Origin: Pectinophora gossypiella
Taxonomy: Eukaryota > Arthropoda > Insecta > Lepidoptera > Gelechiidae
Length of the DNA stretch: 64,000 bases
Direction of reading: 5' to 3'
NCBI RefSeq assembly: GCF_024362695.1
Contig: NC_065431.1
Span: forward strand, 4,036,624-4,100,623
Every line of letters starts with the position of its first letter. The first letter of the stretch is position 1. A program made the position numbers and the translations under genes. The notes beneath the pieces were generated by a model that saw only the letters and a program-made list of their open reading frames with translations, had not been told where the DNA came from and made no database searches. This document shows positions 10,450 through 20,238 of the stretch, piece by piece.

Positions 10450-10745
10450 ACAATTACGCCTAGATTCTATAAGGGACTTTCCAGGCTTTTTTATTCCAGT
10501 CTATCAAAGGCCAATTCCTTGACTTCCCTATAAGACACGACGTTAACCTTTTATTTAATCTGTTCCATGTAATCTCTTCTTGATCTTCCCCTTCCTTTCT
10601 TTCCTTCTAGCTTTCCTTCTATGATGTTTTTAATAAATTCGTCGTGTCTTACTAGGTGTTTAATCGTCTTGCCTCTTCTGTCCTCAATAATTCTCAGTAT
10701 TTGTCTCTTTTTCCATTTCTCCAGGCTACGTTCCCCAAAAAAAAT
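10450..10745 (-). mobile_element. RTE-like LINE C-terminal fragment
   Basis: The minus strand reads KRQILRIIEDRRGKTIKHLV, HDEFIKNIIEGKLEGKKGRG, then RRDYMEQIK, a stop, and KVNVVS ... VKELAFDRLE. The 42985-43155 copy keeps a similar frame and shows the family's 3' tail. A degenerate 5'-truncated copy. Confidence 0.75.
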
Positions 10746-10765
10746 ATAGATGGCACTGTAAAGTA

Positions 10766-11076
10766 CGTGTGGGTTGTGAGGTGGACTACCAAACTCATCA
10801 ACCCTGGTGTCAGTGTTACTATTGAGCCTCCAAAGCCCCCTGACACGGCTCATGTAACGACTACGTACCTACTTACATCAGTAAGTAGTAACCGGGAACA
10901 ACGGCTTAACGTGCCTTCCGAAGCACGGATTGTCTTACTTTCGGACAATCGGGTGATCAGCCTGTAATGACCTAACCAAACTAGGGATCACAAAGTGATT
11001 TTTGTGATATGTCCCCACCGGGATTCGAACCCGGGACCTCCGGATCGTGAGCCCAACGCTCAACCACTGCTTTGCT
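10766..11076 (-). mobile_element. SINE S1, full length
   Basis: Reverse copy with B box GGGATTCGAACCCGGGACC and central domain TAACGTGCCTTCCGAAGCAC. The 5' end stops at CAACCACTGC without the usual GGACCACGGAGG. Confidence 0.85.
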
Positions 11077-11470
11077 CGGGTACATAATTATTCAAAAGAG
11101 GAATGTAATGGCAGAGACATATTATTTTTTTTTGTCGCGAAATGTAGATAAATAAATAAATTATAAAAAAAATAATTGGATAGTTTCTTAGGTCAAAGAT
11201 AAATTATGAAATTCTGATTACTAAATAAAGACAGATCTAAAGGTGACAAAAAACATTTTCTTTTCTCTAATTAACTTATTTATGAATTTTAATAAAGAAA
11301 AATGTAATAATAGGAGCCTCATTTTGTCAAGATTTTTTTTAAACCACGGGTCGATTTTTCATACATATTCCATACTTAATAATTTCGTGTTTTTGACGTT
11401 TAGTAAAAAGTAACTGATTTGACTAGTTACTAAACTACCCGATTGTTGCTTCATATTTGGATCAGATATG
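11077..11470. other. No feature recognised
   Basis: AT-rich, no recognised repeat or coding signal. Confidence 0.3.
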
Positions 11471-11545
11471 TACAGTCATGAGCAATATAATGTACCCACT
11501 TTAGGACTCTGTCGCACTAACATATTTGTCATTTTGTGAGACTTA

Positions 11546-12562
11546 ATAAATAAAAATAATAATAAAAATATTTATTTCCTTCACAACATAACATGATACA
11601 AAGTGTACATTATACATCTTAGACAATATAGGGTTTGACATAACGGGTGATCGTGTGTAAAGGCTGGAACCTAGACTAGGATACCCTGTATTATAGGATT
11701 CCAGGCCTCCACCTCCAGATCAGCAGTCTTAATGGGTAGCCATAATTACAACTTAGAAAGAAACAAACGACTACAAAAATAAAAAAAATAAGGATAAAAA
11801 TTAAAAAACTAATCAATCAATAGAGAATTATGTACAACAACTATTTGTGTCAAAATATGTGATGGTGTGACCATAAAATGGGAGTTAAAAGTCCATTTTA
11901 AGATTCCGAGATTTTGGCAAATCAAAATCGAGACAAAACATAAGAAATAAAAATAGAAATGATGCACCTAAGAAATTACACTGAGGAGGTCTTCAGTCTC
12001 ATCATATGTTAGTGTAAGTAACCAGTTTGTTACGGATTTCTTACACCTATAAATATTTACGTTGTAAATATTACACCGTCTGTTAATTTTATTATAAATA
12101 TATGCACCGAGAAAGAAGAAGAACCTACGAGCAAATGAGGTCTTGCATGGTTTGGAGGGGCAAACAATATCCGACCGTCTCTTCGAAGCCACAAGATTCG
12201 GATCATTGGTCAAACTCACATGCATTTTCATTATCATTGAGAGAATAAAGAGCTTACGGATCGACAGAACCTGCCAGTCTTGGTAAAGTGCAATTGTCGG
12301 GAAGAGGTACGGACGGAAGGCCGCAACCTTCAATACTGCTCTCTGGGCAACCTCAAGCTTCATCAAATTAGACTTTGATGCACCGCCCCAGGACGCAATG
12401 CAGTATGTAAGAATTGATTTACAAATAGCAAAGTACACTGTTTTAATCACGTCAAAATTAGCAATATGTCGAAGACACCTGAACACGTAAATAAGTTTTC
12501 TAACGCGAGATGCCACCAGGTTAATATGAGTCTTAAAGTTAAGGTGTTGGTCAAAAAAAAAA
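11546..12562 (-). mobile_element. Jockey/CR1-like LINE, 5'-truncated
   Basis: A 182-codon minus-strand ORF at 11968-12516 covers the region after the reverse-transcriptase core, with SILTYCIASWGGA and RAVLKVAAFRPYLFPT. It is followed by a 3' UTR and an AT-rich ATTATTATTTTTATTTAT end at 11546. The TSD is ACTTA (11541-11545 and 12563-12567). The long open frame suggests a fairly recent insertion, but catalytic motifs are absent, so it is inactive. Confidence 0.8.
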
Positions 12563-12620
12563 ACTTACAGTTCAATTTGTCAAAAAAGTTAATGTGACAT
12601 GGTACCAAAGTGTATACGTG

Positions 12621-12796
12621 TAATTAAAGCACATAATAACGGGTTCTTACCGCGTTTAAATGGAGATATGAGACTCCCGATATTTCGAAATAAATAAAAA
12701 ATAAATGTCGGGAGTCTCATATCCCCATTTAATCGCGGTAAGAACCCGTTATTATGTGCTTTAATTATGATAATAACCGCGTAAACTTAAAACAAT
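12621..12796 (+). mobile_element. Hairpin element M2
   Basis: Arms of about 65 bp (CACATAATAACGGGTTCTTA and its reverse) fold on each other, followed on the right by a non-palindromic end TAAACTTAAAACAAT. It is flanked by GTATACGTG on both sides (12612-12620 and 12797-12805). Confidence 0.75.
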
Positions 12797-12831
12797 GTAT
12801 ACGTGTATACATATTAATGCTCGTGACCGTA

Positions 12832-13037
12832 TAGAATTATGTTGCAAGTAAGTATATTGCTTCCCTTTATTTTGATCAGAATAATAATGGGTGGAAGATT
12901 AGTTGCTCCCAAGTGCAAACAAGATACAAACAAAGATGAAAGACGCGTAATGTCTGTTATCCATAAAATTAGTAGATAAACGAAGGCAAATTTGTACAGC
13001 TCCATCTACATATTTTTTTGGGGAAAGTAGCCTCGTA
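12832..13037. other. No feature recognised
   Basis: Unassigned. Confidence 0.3.
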
Positions 13038-13045
13038 AGCCTCGT

Positions 13046-13340
13046 GAGGAGCTCGGTGGCGCAGCGGTAAACGCGCTCGGTCTGCGATTGTTGAAGTTAA
13101 GCACCTTTCGCAAAGGCCGGTCATAGGATGGGTGACCATAAAAAAAAAAAGTTTTCATCTCGAGCTCCTCCGTGCTTCGGAAGGCACGTTAAACCGTTGG
13201 TCCGGCTGCATTAGCAGTCGTTAATAACCATCAATCCGCACTGGGCCCGCGTGATGGTTTAAGGCCCGATCACCCTATCTATCCATAGGGAAGGCCCGTG
13301 CCCCAGCAGTGGGGACGTTAATGGGCTGACGATGATGATG
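13046..13340 (+). mobile_element. SINE S2, full length with TSD
   Basis: The composite head has a tRNA-like A box TGGCGCAGCGGTAAACGCG (about 13057-13075), then a 5S-rRNA-like GAAGTTAAGCA (13093) and GGATGGGTGACC (13126-13137). Central domain GCTTCGGAAGGCACGTTA, the S2 tail and (GATGAT)n follow. The TSD is AGCCTCGT (13038-13045 and 13341-13348). Confidence 0.85.
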
Positions 13341-13414
13341 AGCCTCGTAAGTCCCCCAAAAGGAATTCGATCCTGAAAAAGCCTGTAAGGTGTCTTTTGT
13401 CTGCGATTGCAGTA

Positions 13415-13585
13415 AGATCGATGCTTGCCGAGGTTTTTCTTGCAGCTTCTTTTCCCCGGCTATACAGGTTGTGAGAAGCTGCAGTAGTTTTAGGCGGATG
13501 AGACGTTCGTTACGTAAAAATGACGATTCAAAGTGTAACTATGTTACCTACTGAATAAAGATATTTTTGATTTAATTTTTTGATT
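13415..13585 (+). mobile_element. LINE F 3' UTR
   Basis: GCCGAGGTTTTTCTTGCAGC through GAATAAAGATATTTTTGA. The coding part is absent. Confidence 0.75.
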
Positions 13586-13950
13586 TTTCGAAATGTGGTG
13601 TTGGCGTAGGTTGCTACGCATACCTTGGACTGCGACGTGTACGAATGAGTCCATATTAAAAGAGCTCAAGATCACGACGCGGCTCTCCTCAATATGCCGG
13701 AATCAGCCCTAAGCTTCTTCGGACATATTATGCGGTCTCCGAAGCACAGTCCGGAGAAGCAGATCATCGTTGGGCAAATGGATGGCAAACGTGCGCGAGG
13801 ACGGGCACCTACGAGGTGGTCTGACATCCTGAAAAAGACTGGACGGCAGCAGACAGAGAGCGGTCCACGCAGCATATAGCCGTACCGAGTGGAAAACCAT
13901 AACCTGTGGGCGCGATCCTCAGCAGTGAGGGAACGACGAAGAAGAAGAAG
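13586..13950 (+). mobile_element. RTE-like LINE C-terminal end
   Basis: One frame reads MWCWRRLLRIPWTA ... SILKEL. After a frameshift near 13690 another reads LSFFGHIMRSP and GRAPTRWSDILKKT (to 13879). WRRLLRIPWTA and FGHI.R ... RW.D are typical of RTE-clade ORF ends. The element ends with (GAA)n at about 13936-13950, as S1 does. Confidence 0.8.
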
Positions 13951-14789
13951 GTGTTTTCATCAATTGGGGCTCTACCAACACCAATCGCGGTATGAGCACA
14001 ATGCGACTTGGACTAGAATAGTACTTTAAGCAATATATATTTTGTTTTCAGAATCTAAAACATATTTTATGTCTCAAAAACGTGGCATTGTTGGAATACC
14101 TCTCCTTAACCTTTCCTTTTTACAACAGCATTTCTCCTTTACAGTCGGCGGGCTACAATGTTTACCTTGTTACCCTACAAGCTCTGTAGCAGTCCCCAAT
14201 GCCACTTGAGAATGTTCGTTTGTAAGTTAACAACAAGTTCCAAAGTAAACTAGAAGTTGAACTGCCTAACTCCACGTCCCACTGGATACCACATTACGAT
14301 ACACATGTACACAGTTAATGTGTATGTTATGTAAATGCTGTGGAAAATTCTAAAAAAACTGTCAAATTATGTCCTGTTTGCTCCGTAAAACCTTCACATG
14401 GCAGACTTAATTACAATACACACACACACGCAACAACTTGCGAAGCGATAAGGAAGACCAAACTCCAATTTCAAAGCGTTGATAAATCAAAAACAACAGT
14501 TCGTAAGTACAAGCGTCGTAACACTCGTGTGACCGTAGAGATTCGCCAACTCAATTTGTTGGTTCTGGCGCGTGAAATTCTTGAAGGCCAACGCGTAACT
14601 TCGTTTTAAGATCATTTGTCATCGTCATAGATCAGTGAGACGGATACGTATGACAGGAGAAATTTATGCTGATTTAGCAATTATTTGAAGGAAATTTTCT
14701 AGGTGAATTTAGCATAAAATTATGTTGCTTTTTCGGAGATGGATTGGCTCGCCGTCATCATCATCTCATTACTCTGTGTCCCAAGTGAT
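13951..14789. other. No repeat recognised; doubtful ORF inside
   Basis: No known repeat. An open frame at 14340-14609 (+) contains CPVC and a basic stretch but lacks an ATG or an obvious splice acceptor; see the rejected list. Confidence 0.35.
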
Positions 14790-15200
14790 ATCCCGTTTTC
14801 TCTAAGTCCGATTACCTAACCTGAGTTTTTACAGAAGCGATTACCTGTCTGACCTTCCAACCCGCGAATGGAAAACCAGTAATACAGGTTAGGTCACATT
14901 TTCCTCCGAAATATGGGTTTCCCGACGATGTTTTCCTTCACTGTTGAGCACGTGATAAAGATTTAAGTTGATTTTTTTTTTAATTAAGTCTGTTTTGTTT
15001 TTTTTTCTTTACGTGCAAAAAGTATATTTGTATTTAAGGTCCAAATCTCTCTCTCTATTTAAGAGCTGCGCTCTTGTCGGTGGAGTAAGCGCCATTCAAG
15101 ATCCAAATATAAATTCGAAAATAAATTCGAATGTAATTGGCAGGCCTGTGCGCGGATTCAAACTCTCACGGTCAATAGATCTTCTAACTTGGCTACCACG
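14790..15200 (-). mobile_element. SINE K split by a LINE/H tail
   Basis: Reverse K at 14790-14960 and again at about 15097-15200 (head). The interposed 14961-15096 contains GAGCTGCGCTCTTGTCGGTG, the reverse of the tail shared by G, H and the 42985 LINE. Confidence 0.65.
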
Positions 15201-15298
15201 GGTCATATCAACTCAAACTTTCATCGGGTCATATGAACATGTAAAAAGTTTAATGGATAAATGAAATAGCAAAAGTCAGAATAATTTTAGAGGAGGAA

Positions 15299-15372
15299 CG
15301 GCTTCCATGGTCCAGTGGTTGAGCGTTGGGCTCACGATTCAGAGGTCCCGGGTTCGGATCGCGGTGGGGACA
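15299..15372 (+). mobile_element. SINE S1 head
   Basis: GGCTTCCATGGTCCAGTGG through B box GGGTTCGGATCGCGG; stops after GGGGACAT. Confidence 0.75.
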
Positions 15373-15395
15373 TGATCGGAACTGTAACATACCAA

Positions 15396-15570
15396 TGGAC
15401 TAAGTACCCACACTTCACCAAGCTTCCTGTTAGACCAACATGATAGGTCGAAATCGCTCTTAGCGATAAGGCCGCCTTTGCCCACCTTAGAATAAGTTTA
15501 TCCTGTAAATGTTTTGTGAATTTGCGTGGAATAAAGTGTTTTATTATTATTATTATTTGTATGTCGTTTC
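15396..15570 (+). mobile_element. J fragment fused to LINE T 3' end
   Basis: A reverse J piece (CACTTCACCAAGCTTCCTGT) runs into GAAATCGCTCTTAGCGATAA, GGCCGCC and an AATAAAG signal with (TTA)n, the T-type 3' UTR. Confidence 0.55.
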
Positions 15571-15682
15571 CATATCTCGGGCCTATGGAGTCCCGGACTT
15601 TTGGAAGGCGTGCGTGGGGCCGAAACCAACACGTAGAGGCCCCTTAAGACAATTTAATTTAAATGTTATTATTATTATTATA
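15571..15682 (+). repeat. Repeat W
   Basis: TATGGAGTCCCGGACTT ... (ATT)n end. A reverse counterpart is at 26518-26600. Probably a LINE 3' end (inference). Confidence 0.45.
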
Positions 15683-15800
15683 GGTAGTGAGCCGTATCTC
15701 CGTCTATAATGGTCGAGGCAACTGTGTTAAATTAATAACTCATTGGCGCGGTGCCGAGGTTCGAACTGGTGTTCACCGTTTGAGAAGCTAGCTGTTGAAC
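15683..15800 (-). mobile_element. SINE J head half
   Basis: GTGAGCCGTATCTCCGTC ... ATAACTCATTGGCGC, then tRNA-like GAGGTTCGAACTGG and TTTGAGAAGCTAGC. Confidence 0.65.
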
Positions 15801-15984
15801 CACAGAACTATAGTGACTACAAATGGGACGTTGACGTCAACATTTTTTGTTTCATTTCTTTTGTTACAATTTGTTTTGTTTGTTCTAACAACGGGTGGTC
15901 CCTATTATTTTATACTCGACTTGTTTAAGCAATTTTCTTGCTGCGAAATCATATTTTTCTTTGATATATATTTTTTTGACTTGT

Positions 15985-16240
15985 CTTATTGTAGATTTGC
16001 CGCAGATGGCATTAACTACTTGGCCGGACAAATGGGAAGCGTTGAAGGCTCTCACCAGGTATAACGTTTAAGACAACAGGCCTGAGGGTGCCCAAATGGG
16101 CGCGAACCTCGGCTCAGGGCGTCGTCTGAGAGGAAAAATATTTGAAAGAATTAATCGATCCTAGTCGCGATAAGCGCTGAATGAGGGAAATCGTCGACCA
16201 CCAGCGGGGTCGGTATCGGGGTTCTGAAGTTCTTTGATAT
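15985..16240 (+). repeat. Repeat N
   Basis: TAGATTTGCCGCAGATGGCA, CGAACCTCGGCTCAGGGCG, AATTAATCGA and a GGGGTCGGTATCGGGGT end. Confidence 0.65.
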
Positions 16241-16303
16241 ATAGCTATTTCAAAAATCTTGAAAAGTTGAGATCTTATAGGTAAATAAAATAAATGATAT
16301 TTA

Positions 16304-16373
16304 CAAAGTGTTAGTGACATTGCAACGAATACTGAGGGGGAAGATTTGGCTCATGGTTCTGAGTATCAAGTGG
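16304..16373. mobile_element. MITE B left arm fragment
   Basis: CAAAGTGTTAGTGACATTGC to AGTATCAAGTGGAATTACC. Confidence 0.6.
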
Positions 16374-16397
16374 AATTACCTCGGTGGGAAATAGGCG

Positions 16398-16729
16398 TCT
16401 TCTTCTTCATCTATCGTGTGGGTTGTGAGGTGGATTACCAAGCCCATAAACCCACCAGGGTTACTATTGAGCCGTCAAAGGCGCCTGACGTGGCTCATGT
16501 AACGACTACTAACTTATATCAGTAAGTAGTAACCGGGACTAACGGCTTAACGTGCCTTCCCAAGCACGGATCATCTTTCTTTTGGACAATCTGGTGATCC
16601 GCCTGTAATGTCCTACAACCAAATTCGGGATCACAAAGTGATTTTCGTGATGTGTCTCCGCCGGGATTTGAACCCGGGACCTCCGGATCGTGAGCCCAAC
16701 GCTCAAACCACTGGACCACCGAGGCCGCT
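16398..16729 (-). mobile_element. SINE S1 inside a LINE E end
   Basis: Full-length reverse S1. It is flanked by GGAAATAGGCG (16387-16397) and GGAAATAGGAG (16730-16740), one mismatch in 11. Joined, the flanks give the E-family 3' end GGTGGGAAATAGG ... GAGTTTATGTATG. Confidence 0.85.
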
Positions 16730-16840
16730 GGAAATAGGAGTGAGTTTATGTATGTCAAAGACAATATTAGGTACAAAAACACAAATACAAAAATTCACGT
16801 CACTCCAAAATTGCTTGACGTTCTTCATAGTGCAGTAGTA

Positions 16841-16915
16841 GAGTTATGGTCTCATCATCCGCAGGTCCCGGGTTCGAATCCCGGTGGGGAAATATTACAA
16901 AAATCACTTTTGTGT
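16841..16915 (+). mobile_element. SINE S1 head fragment
   Basis: CCGCAGGTCCCGGGTTCGAA and CCCGGTGGGG; neither central domain nor tail remains. Confidence 0.65.
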
Positions 16916-16943
16916 TATTGGTTAATAAATTACAGCCTGCAAG

Positions 16944-17089
16944 TACAGTCATGAGCGATATAATGTACCCACTATAGGACTCTGTCGCACTAACATATTT
17001 GACATTTAGTGAGACTTACAGTTCAATTAGTCAAAAAAGTTAATGTGACATGGTACCAAAGTGTATACATATTAATGCTCGTGACCGTA
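16944..17089 (+). mobile_element. MITE M1
   Basis: Intact-length copy, ends TACAGTCATGAGCGATATA and GCTCGTGACCGTA. Confidence 0.85.
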
Positions 17090-17139
17090 CGCAGTCGGTT
17101 CTGACAACTATTTATGTAGTCATTACATTAAGCATATCA

Positions 17140-17225
17140 AAGGCGTTTGACGGCTCAATAGTAACCAAGACTCCATGGTTGATGTGGTTGGTCATTCATC
17201 TCACAACCCACATGATAGGAGACTC
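17140..17225 (+). mobile_element. SINE S1 tail fragment
   Basis: GGCTCAATAGTAACCAAG ... CACAACCCACATGATAGGAG. Confidence 0.65.
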
Positions 17226-17415
17226 CAAAATTATTTTCCGAAAACGATATGGTTTCACTGAAGCAGTTCCTCACGGAACCCTAAAAGGATTTCATTTTAA
17301 TTCTGATTATTATGCGAAATGCGTCGGAAGATAATATCCTTGGGATAATTTCTCTCCAGGTAACCGAGGTAGTAATAAAACTTAAATAATAATAACTAAA
17401 GCATGAGGTATCACT

Positions 17416-17762
17416 GTCGTGGTAGCCCAGTTGGTAGAACGCTTGCCTCTCACTTTGAGGTTGCAGGTTCGAATCTAGCAAAGGCTAAAACCAATGATTG
17501 TCGAATTCGTTTTCGAATTCATGTTTGGATCATAAATGATTATAACGTGCTCAGCGGTGAAGGAAAACATCGTGAGGAAACCCACATTCCCTAGAAATAC
17601 ATTTCCGGAGGTATGTGACCTAACCTGTATTGGGCTGGTTTTTCCTTCATGGGTTGGAAGGTCAGACAGGCAGTCGCTTCTGTAAAAAATCGGACCTGTC
17701 AAATAATCAAGTTAGGTAGGTGAACTCTGAGACAACGGGATAATGCTAGGGAGATGATGATA
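17416..17762 (+). mobile_element. SINE K, full length
   Basis: Head CGTGGTAGCCCAGTTGGTAG with B box GGTTCGAATC, body GTTTGGATCATAAATGATTA and GTCAGACAGGCAGTCGCTTC, end GGGAGATGATGATA. A good reference copy. Confidence 0.9.
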
Positions 17763-17764
17763 AA

Positions 17765-18340
17765 TCGACCCTAGTGGGTCGATAGCGTAGCGATACGCGC
17801 TGAATGAGGGTGTCAGTATTGAGGTCCTGAAATGTTTGTTGTCGCTCTCACCCGGTACAACGTTTAAGACAACAGGCCTGAGGGTGCCCAGTTGGGCGCG
17901 AACCTCGGCTCAGGGCGTCGTCTGAGAGGAAAAATATTTGAAAGAATTAATCGACCCTAATGGGAGGAGCTCGGTGGCGCAGCGGTTAACGCGCTCGGTC
18001 TGCGATTGTTGAAGTAAAGCAACTTTCGCAAAGGCCGGTCATTGGATGGGTGACCACAAAAAAAATGTTTTCATCTCGAGCTCCTCCGTGCTTCGGAAGG
18101 CACGTTAAGCCGTTGGTCCCGGCTGCATGAGCAGTCGTTAATAACCATCAATCCGCACTGGGCCCGCGTGATGGTTTAAGGCCCGATCTCCCTATCCATC
18201 CATAGGGGAAGGCCCGTGCCCCAGCAGTGGGGACGTTAATGGGCTGATGATGATGAATGGGTCCTTAGCGATAAGCGCTGATTGAGGGAAATCGTCGACC
18301 ACGCCGGCGGGGTCGGTATCGGGGTCCTGAAGCAGATTGG
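17765..18340 (+). repeat. Repeat N interrupted by S2
   Basis: N runs 17765-17965 and resumes at 18256-18340 (TTAGCGATAAGCGCTG ... GGGGTCGGTATCGGGGTCC). Confidence 0.7.
17966..18255 (+). mobile_element. SINE S2, full length with TSD
   Basis: Head GGTGGCGCAGCGGTTAACGC, 5S-like GGATGGGTGACC, central domain and tail complete. The TSD is AATGGG (17960-17965 and 18256-18261). Confidence 0.9.
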
Positions 18341-18557
18341 CCGGCTCTATGACTAAGTAAGACTATTTATAAGCCATTTCTATGATCGAGGGAGTAAAAT
18401 GCCTCAGCGGTGAGGTAATATAATTTTATTAGGTCTAAAAGGTACGATAGGGTACTTAAATGTATTTGCCTTCCTTCCATTGCCTTAATTTTATAGAGAG
18501 CTTTCAAAGTACACTCGCGGACAGTGTAAGTGGGTAAAATAATAAAAAAAAAAACTT

Positions 18558-18885
18558 CCGCTGCCAGCCCTACCACCAACCTTCGCTTTATACTTACTGC
18601 TTTCGTAATCCTTTTAACCTTCATCCGCTCTGTATCCAAACCAACTAAACATTCCCTTCTCAATCACCACCTATCTCCCCTAGGAAGACCTCGAAAGACG
18701 TACATTGATCAAATTGGAGATGTCCTTAGAAAAGGTTCAGTACGGTCTACTCTGAACCGGCGTGCGTGTATGAAGCGATTGATGAGTGTGGAGGAAGCAA
18801 GAGAAGTGTGTCAGGATCGAAGCAAATGGAATTCCATAGTCTCTGGTCACCCCGGTGGGAAATAGGAGTGAGTTTATGTATGTAT
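18558..18885 (+). mobile_element. LINE E 3' end with 5' inversion
   Basis: 18558-18664 is E sequence on the minus strand and 18682-18885 is the directly following E segment on the plus strand. The plus segment encodes RKTYIDQIGDVLRKG, NRRACMKRLMSVEEAREVCQ and DRSKWNS, ending at the GAGTTTATGTATG terminus. The order matches twin-primed reverse transcription. Confidence 0.75.
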
Positions 18886-19039
18886 AAAATACTTAAAAAG
18901 CAATTAGGCAGTCTTTTTTTTCTCTCACTATTTCTCTTTTGTTTTTTATTTTTCCTATGTGTGCAATAGACTAGTTGTTATGTTCAAAAACTCCTATCCT
19001 GTTATGGTGTACAGAAACTTTAATTAACAAAACACACGC

Positions 19040-19180
19040 TCACAATCATGTTCCCAATTGGGGTAGTCAGAGGTACATCCATCGCAAGATGAACTAAGTA
19101 CCCACACCTCACCGAGCTTTCTGTTAGACCAACGCGATAGGTGGTGAGACGTATCGCCGTCTATAATGATCGAGCCAACT
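19040..19180 (-). mobile_element. SINE J
   Basis: CCAATTGGGGTAGTCAGAGG, ATCGCAAGATGAACTAAGTA, then CCGAGCTTTCTGTTAGACC. Confidence 0.7.
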
Positions 19181-19707
19181 ATTATATGTTAGTGAAAACT
19201 TTATTTAAGAGAAATTGAGATCAAACCGATGTTTCTTGCAAACATTCATTCAACTACTCACCCATTAAAATTTGTGTGATGCTCTGTCGCGGAGCCACCA
19301 CCTCCAATTCAGTTGAAAACGATACAGATTACTGTACGTACCATGTACATAGTGTACGTGAAAAGATTTTATGTGTACGTGCTATAATTAGAAAGAAAAC
19401 AACAAATTAAAGTGTATATGACGGCATGAACAAAACGTGAAGCGCTGAAGATTTTAAGAAACAATCTCCTTGCGAGAACTTTTTATCTATGCACAAACTA
19501 CTAAGAGAACCTATTTCAGACGAACGTCTCTCATACAAAACAAAGAGCCTCAGAATTTAGAGTATGACACTTGATTTGACATATAAAATTATATTGCCAC
19601 ACGCAAAAATAATTGTGGGGTTGCCATAGTAATGATATGGCACGGCGTGGCAGTAGTGATAGCTTTAAATTATTTAGATTACTTTAAATTTTAATGACAA
19701 GGTTTAT

Positions 19708-20238
19708 AAAAAAAAGACTGCAGTTCTTAATCATGATAAGCATCTTATACTTTCCCAAGTAGGTGCTCAGCAGGGGGATCCGCTTGGCCCGCTCGCCTTC
19801 AGCCTTGCAATCCACAAAGCCATCTTGGAGCTGAATTCACCATTAAATGTGTGGTACCTGGACGATGGCACTTTGGGTGGTGACCCGGATGTTATTTGCC
19901 AGGATTTGCGTATTTTACTGCCACGGCTCAAGGAGTTGGGTCTGGAGGTGAATGCGTCCAAGTGTGAATTTTTTCCCTGTAGCTCCGAGTCTTTGCCTTC
20001 CTTCTCTCTTTTTGATTCTCTGTTGCCTGGCCTTTCCCTTCTAAATACTACAGACTTCACTCTTTTGGGCTCTCCTATTTTTCCTGATGCAGTTCCCGAA
20101 GCTGTTAGGTCGCGTGAGCGGCTCCTCCACCTCGCTGGTGACAGGCTTAAGCATCTCTCCGCACATGTCGCTTTTACTTGTATAACATTTTATTTTTTAA
20201 TTTTGTTTTATATTTTATGGATTTTTTTTCTGAAATAG
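19708..20238 (+). pseudogene. Reverse-transcriptase fragment in foldback loop
   Basis: An open frame from about 19708 to 20238 reads GAQQGDPLGPLAFSLAI (the template-grip QGDPLGPL block), then WYLDDGTLGGD (the YLDD active-site block, with the two catalytic aspartates visible) and LGLEVNASKCEFF. These are successive reverse-transcriptase palm motifs. The N-terminal part of the polymerase and all other domains are missing. The clade is uncertain; the YLDDG form differs from the FADD/YADD forms of most insect LINEs. It lies wholly inside the spacer of the foldback element, so it was captured or inserted there. Confidence 0.75.

Larger units (their letters stand above)
11471..12831 (+). mobile_element. 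MITE M1 carrying two insertions
   Basis: The 146-bp M1 is in three pieces, 11471-11545, 12563-12620 and 12797-12831, that join into one normal copy. The gaps are a LINE (11546-12562) and an M2 hairpin (12621-12796), each with a TSD made of M1 sequence. Confidence 0.85.

Noticed and set aside
14340..14609. ORF of 89 codons with CPVC and a basic stretch
   Set aside because: The listed start is GTG, no in-frame ATG follows the upstream stop, and no splice acceptor is convincing. It could be a decayed element; support is too weak for a gene.
15299..15372. tRNA gene
   Set aside because: A- and B-box-like words are present here and at many places, but the 5' and 3' ends do not pair as an acceptor stem and the sequences continue into SINE bodies. 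All are SINE heads.
16608..16838. ORFs reading GFNPGPPDREPNAQ-like peptides (also 32513, 57747, 60780, 61638)
   Set aside because: These are translations of SINE heads, recurring wherever S1 or S3 occurs, not proteins.
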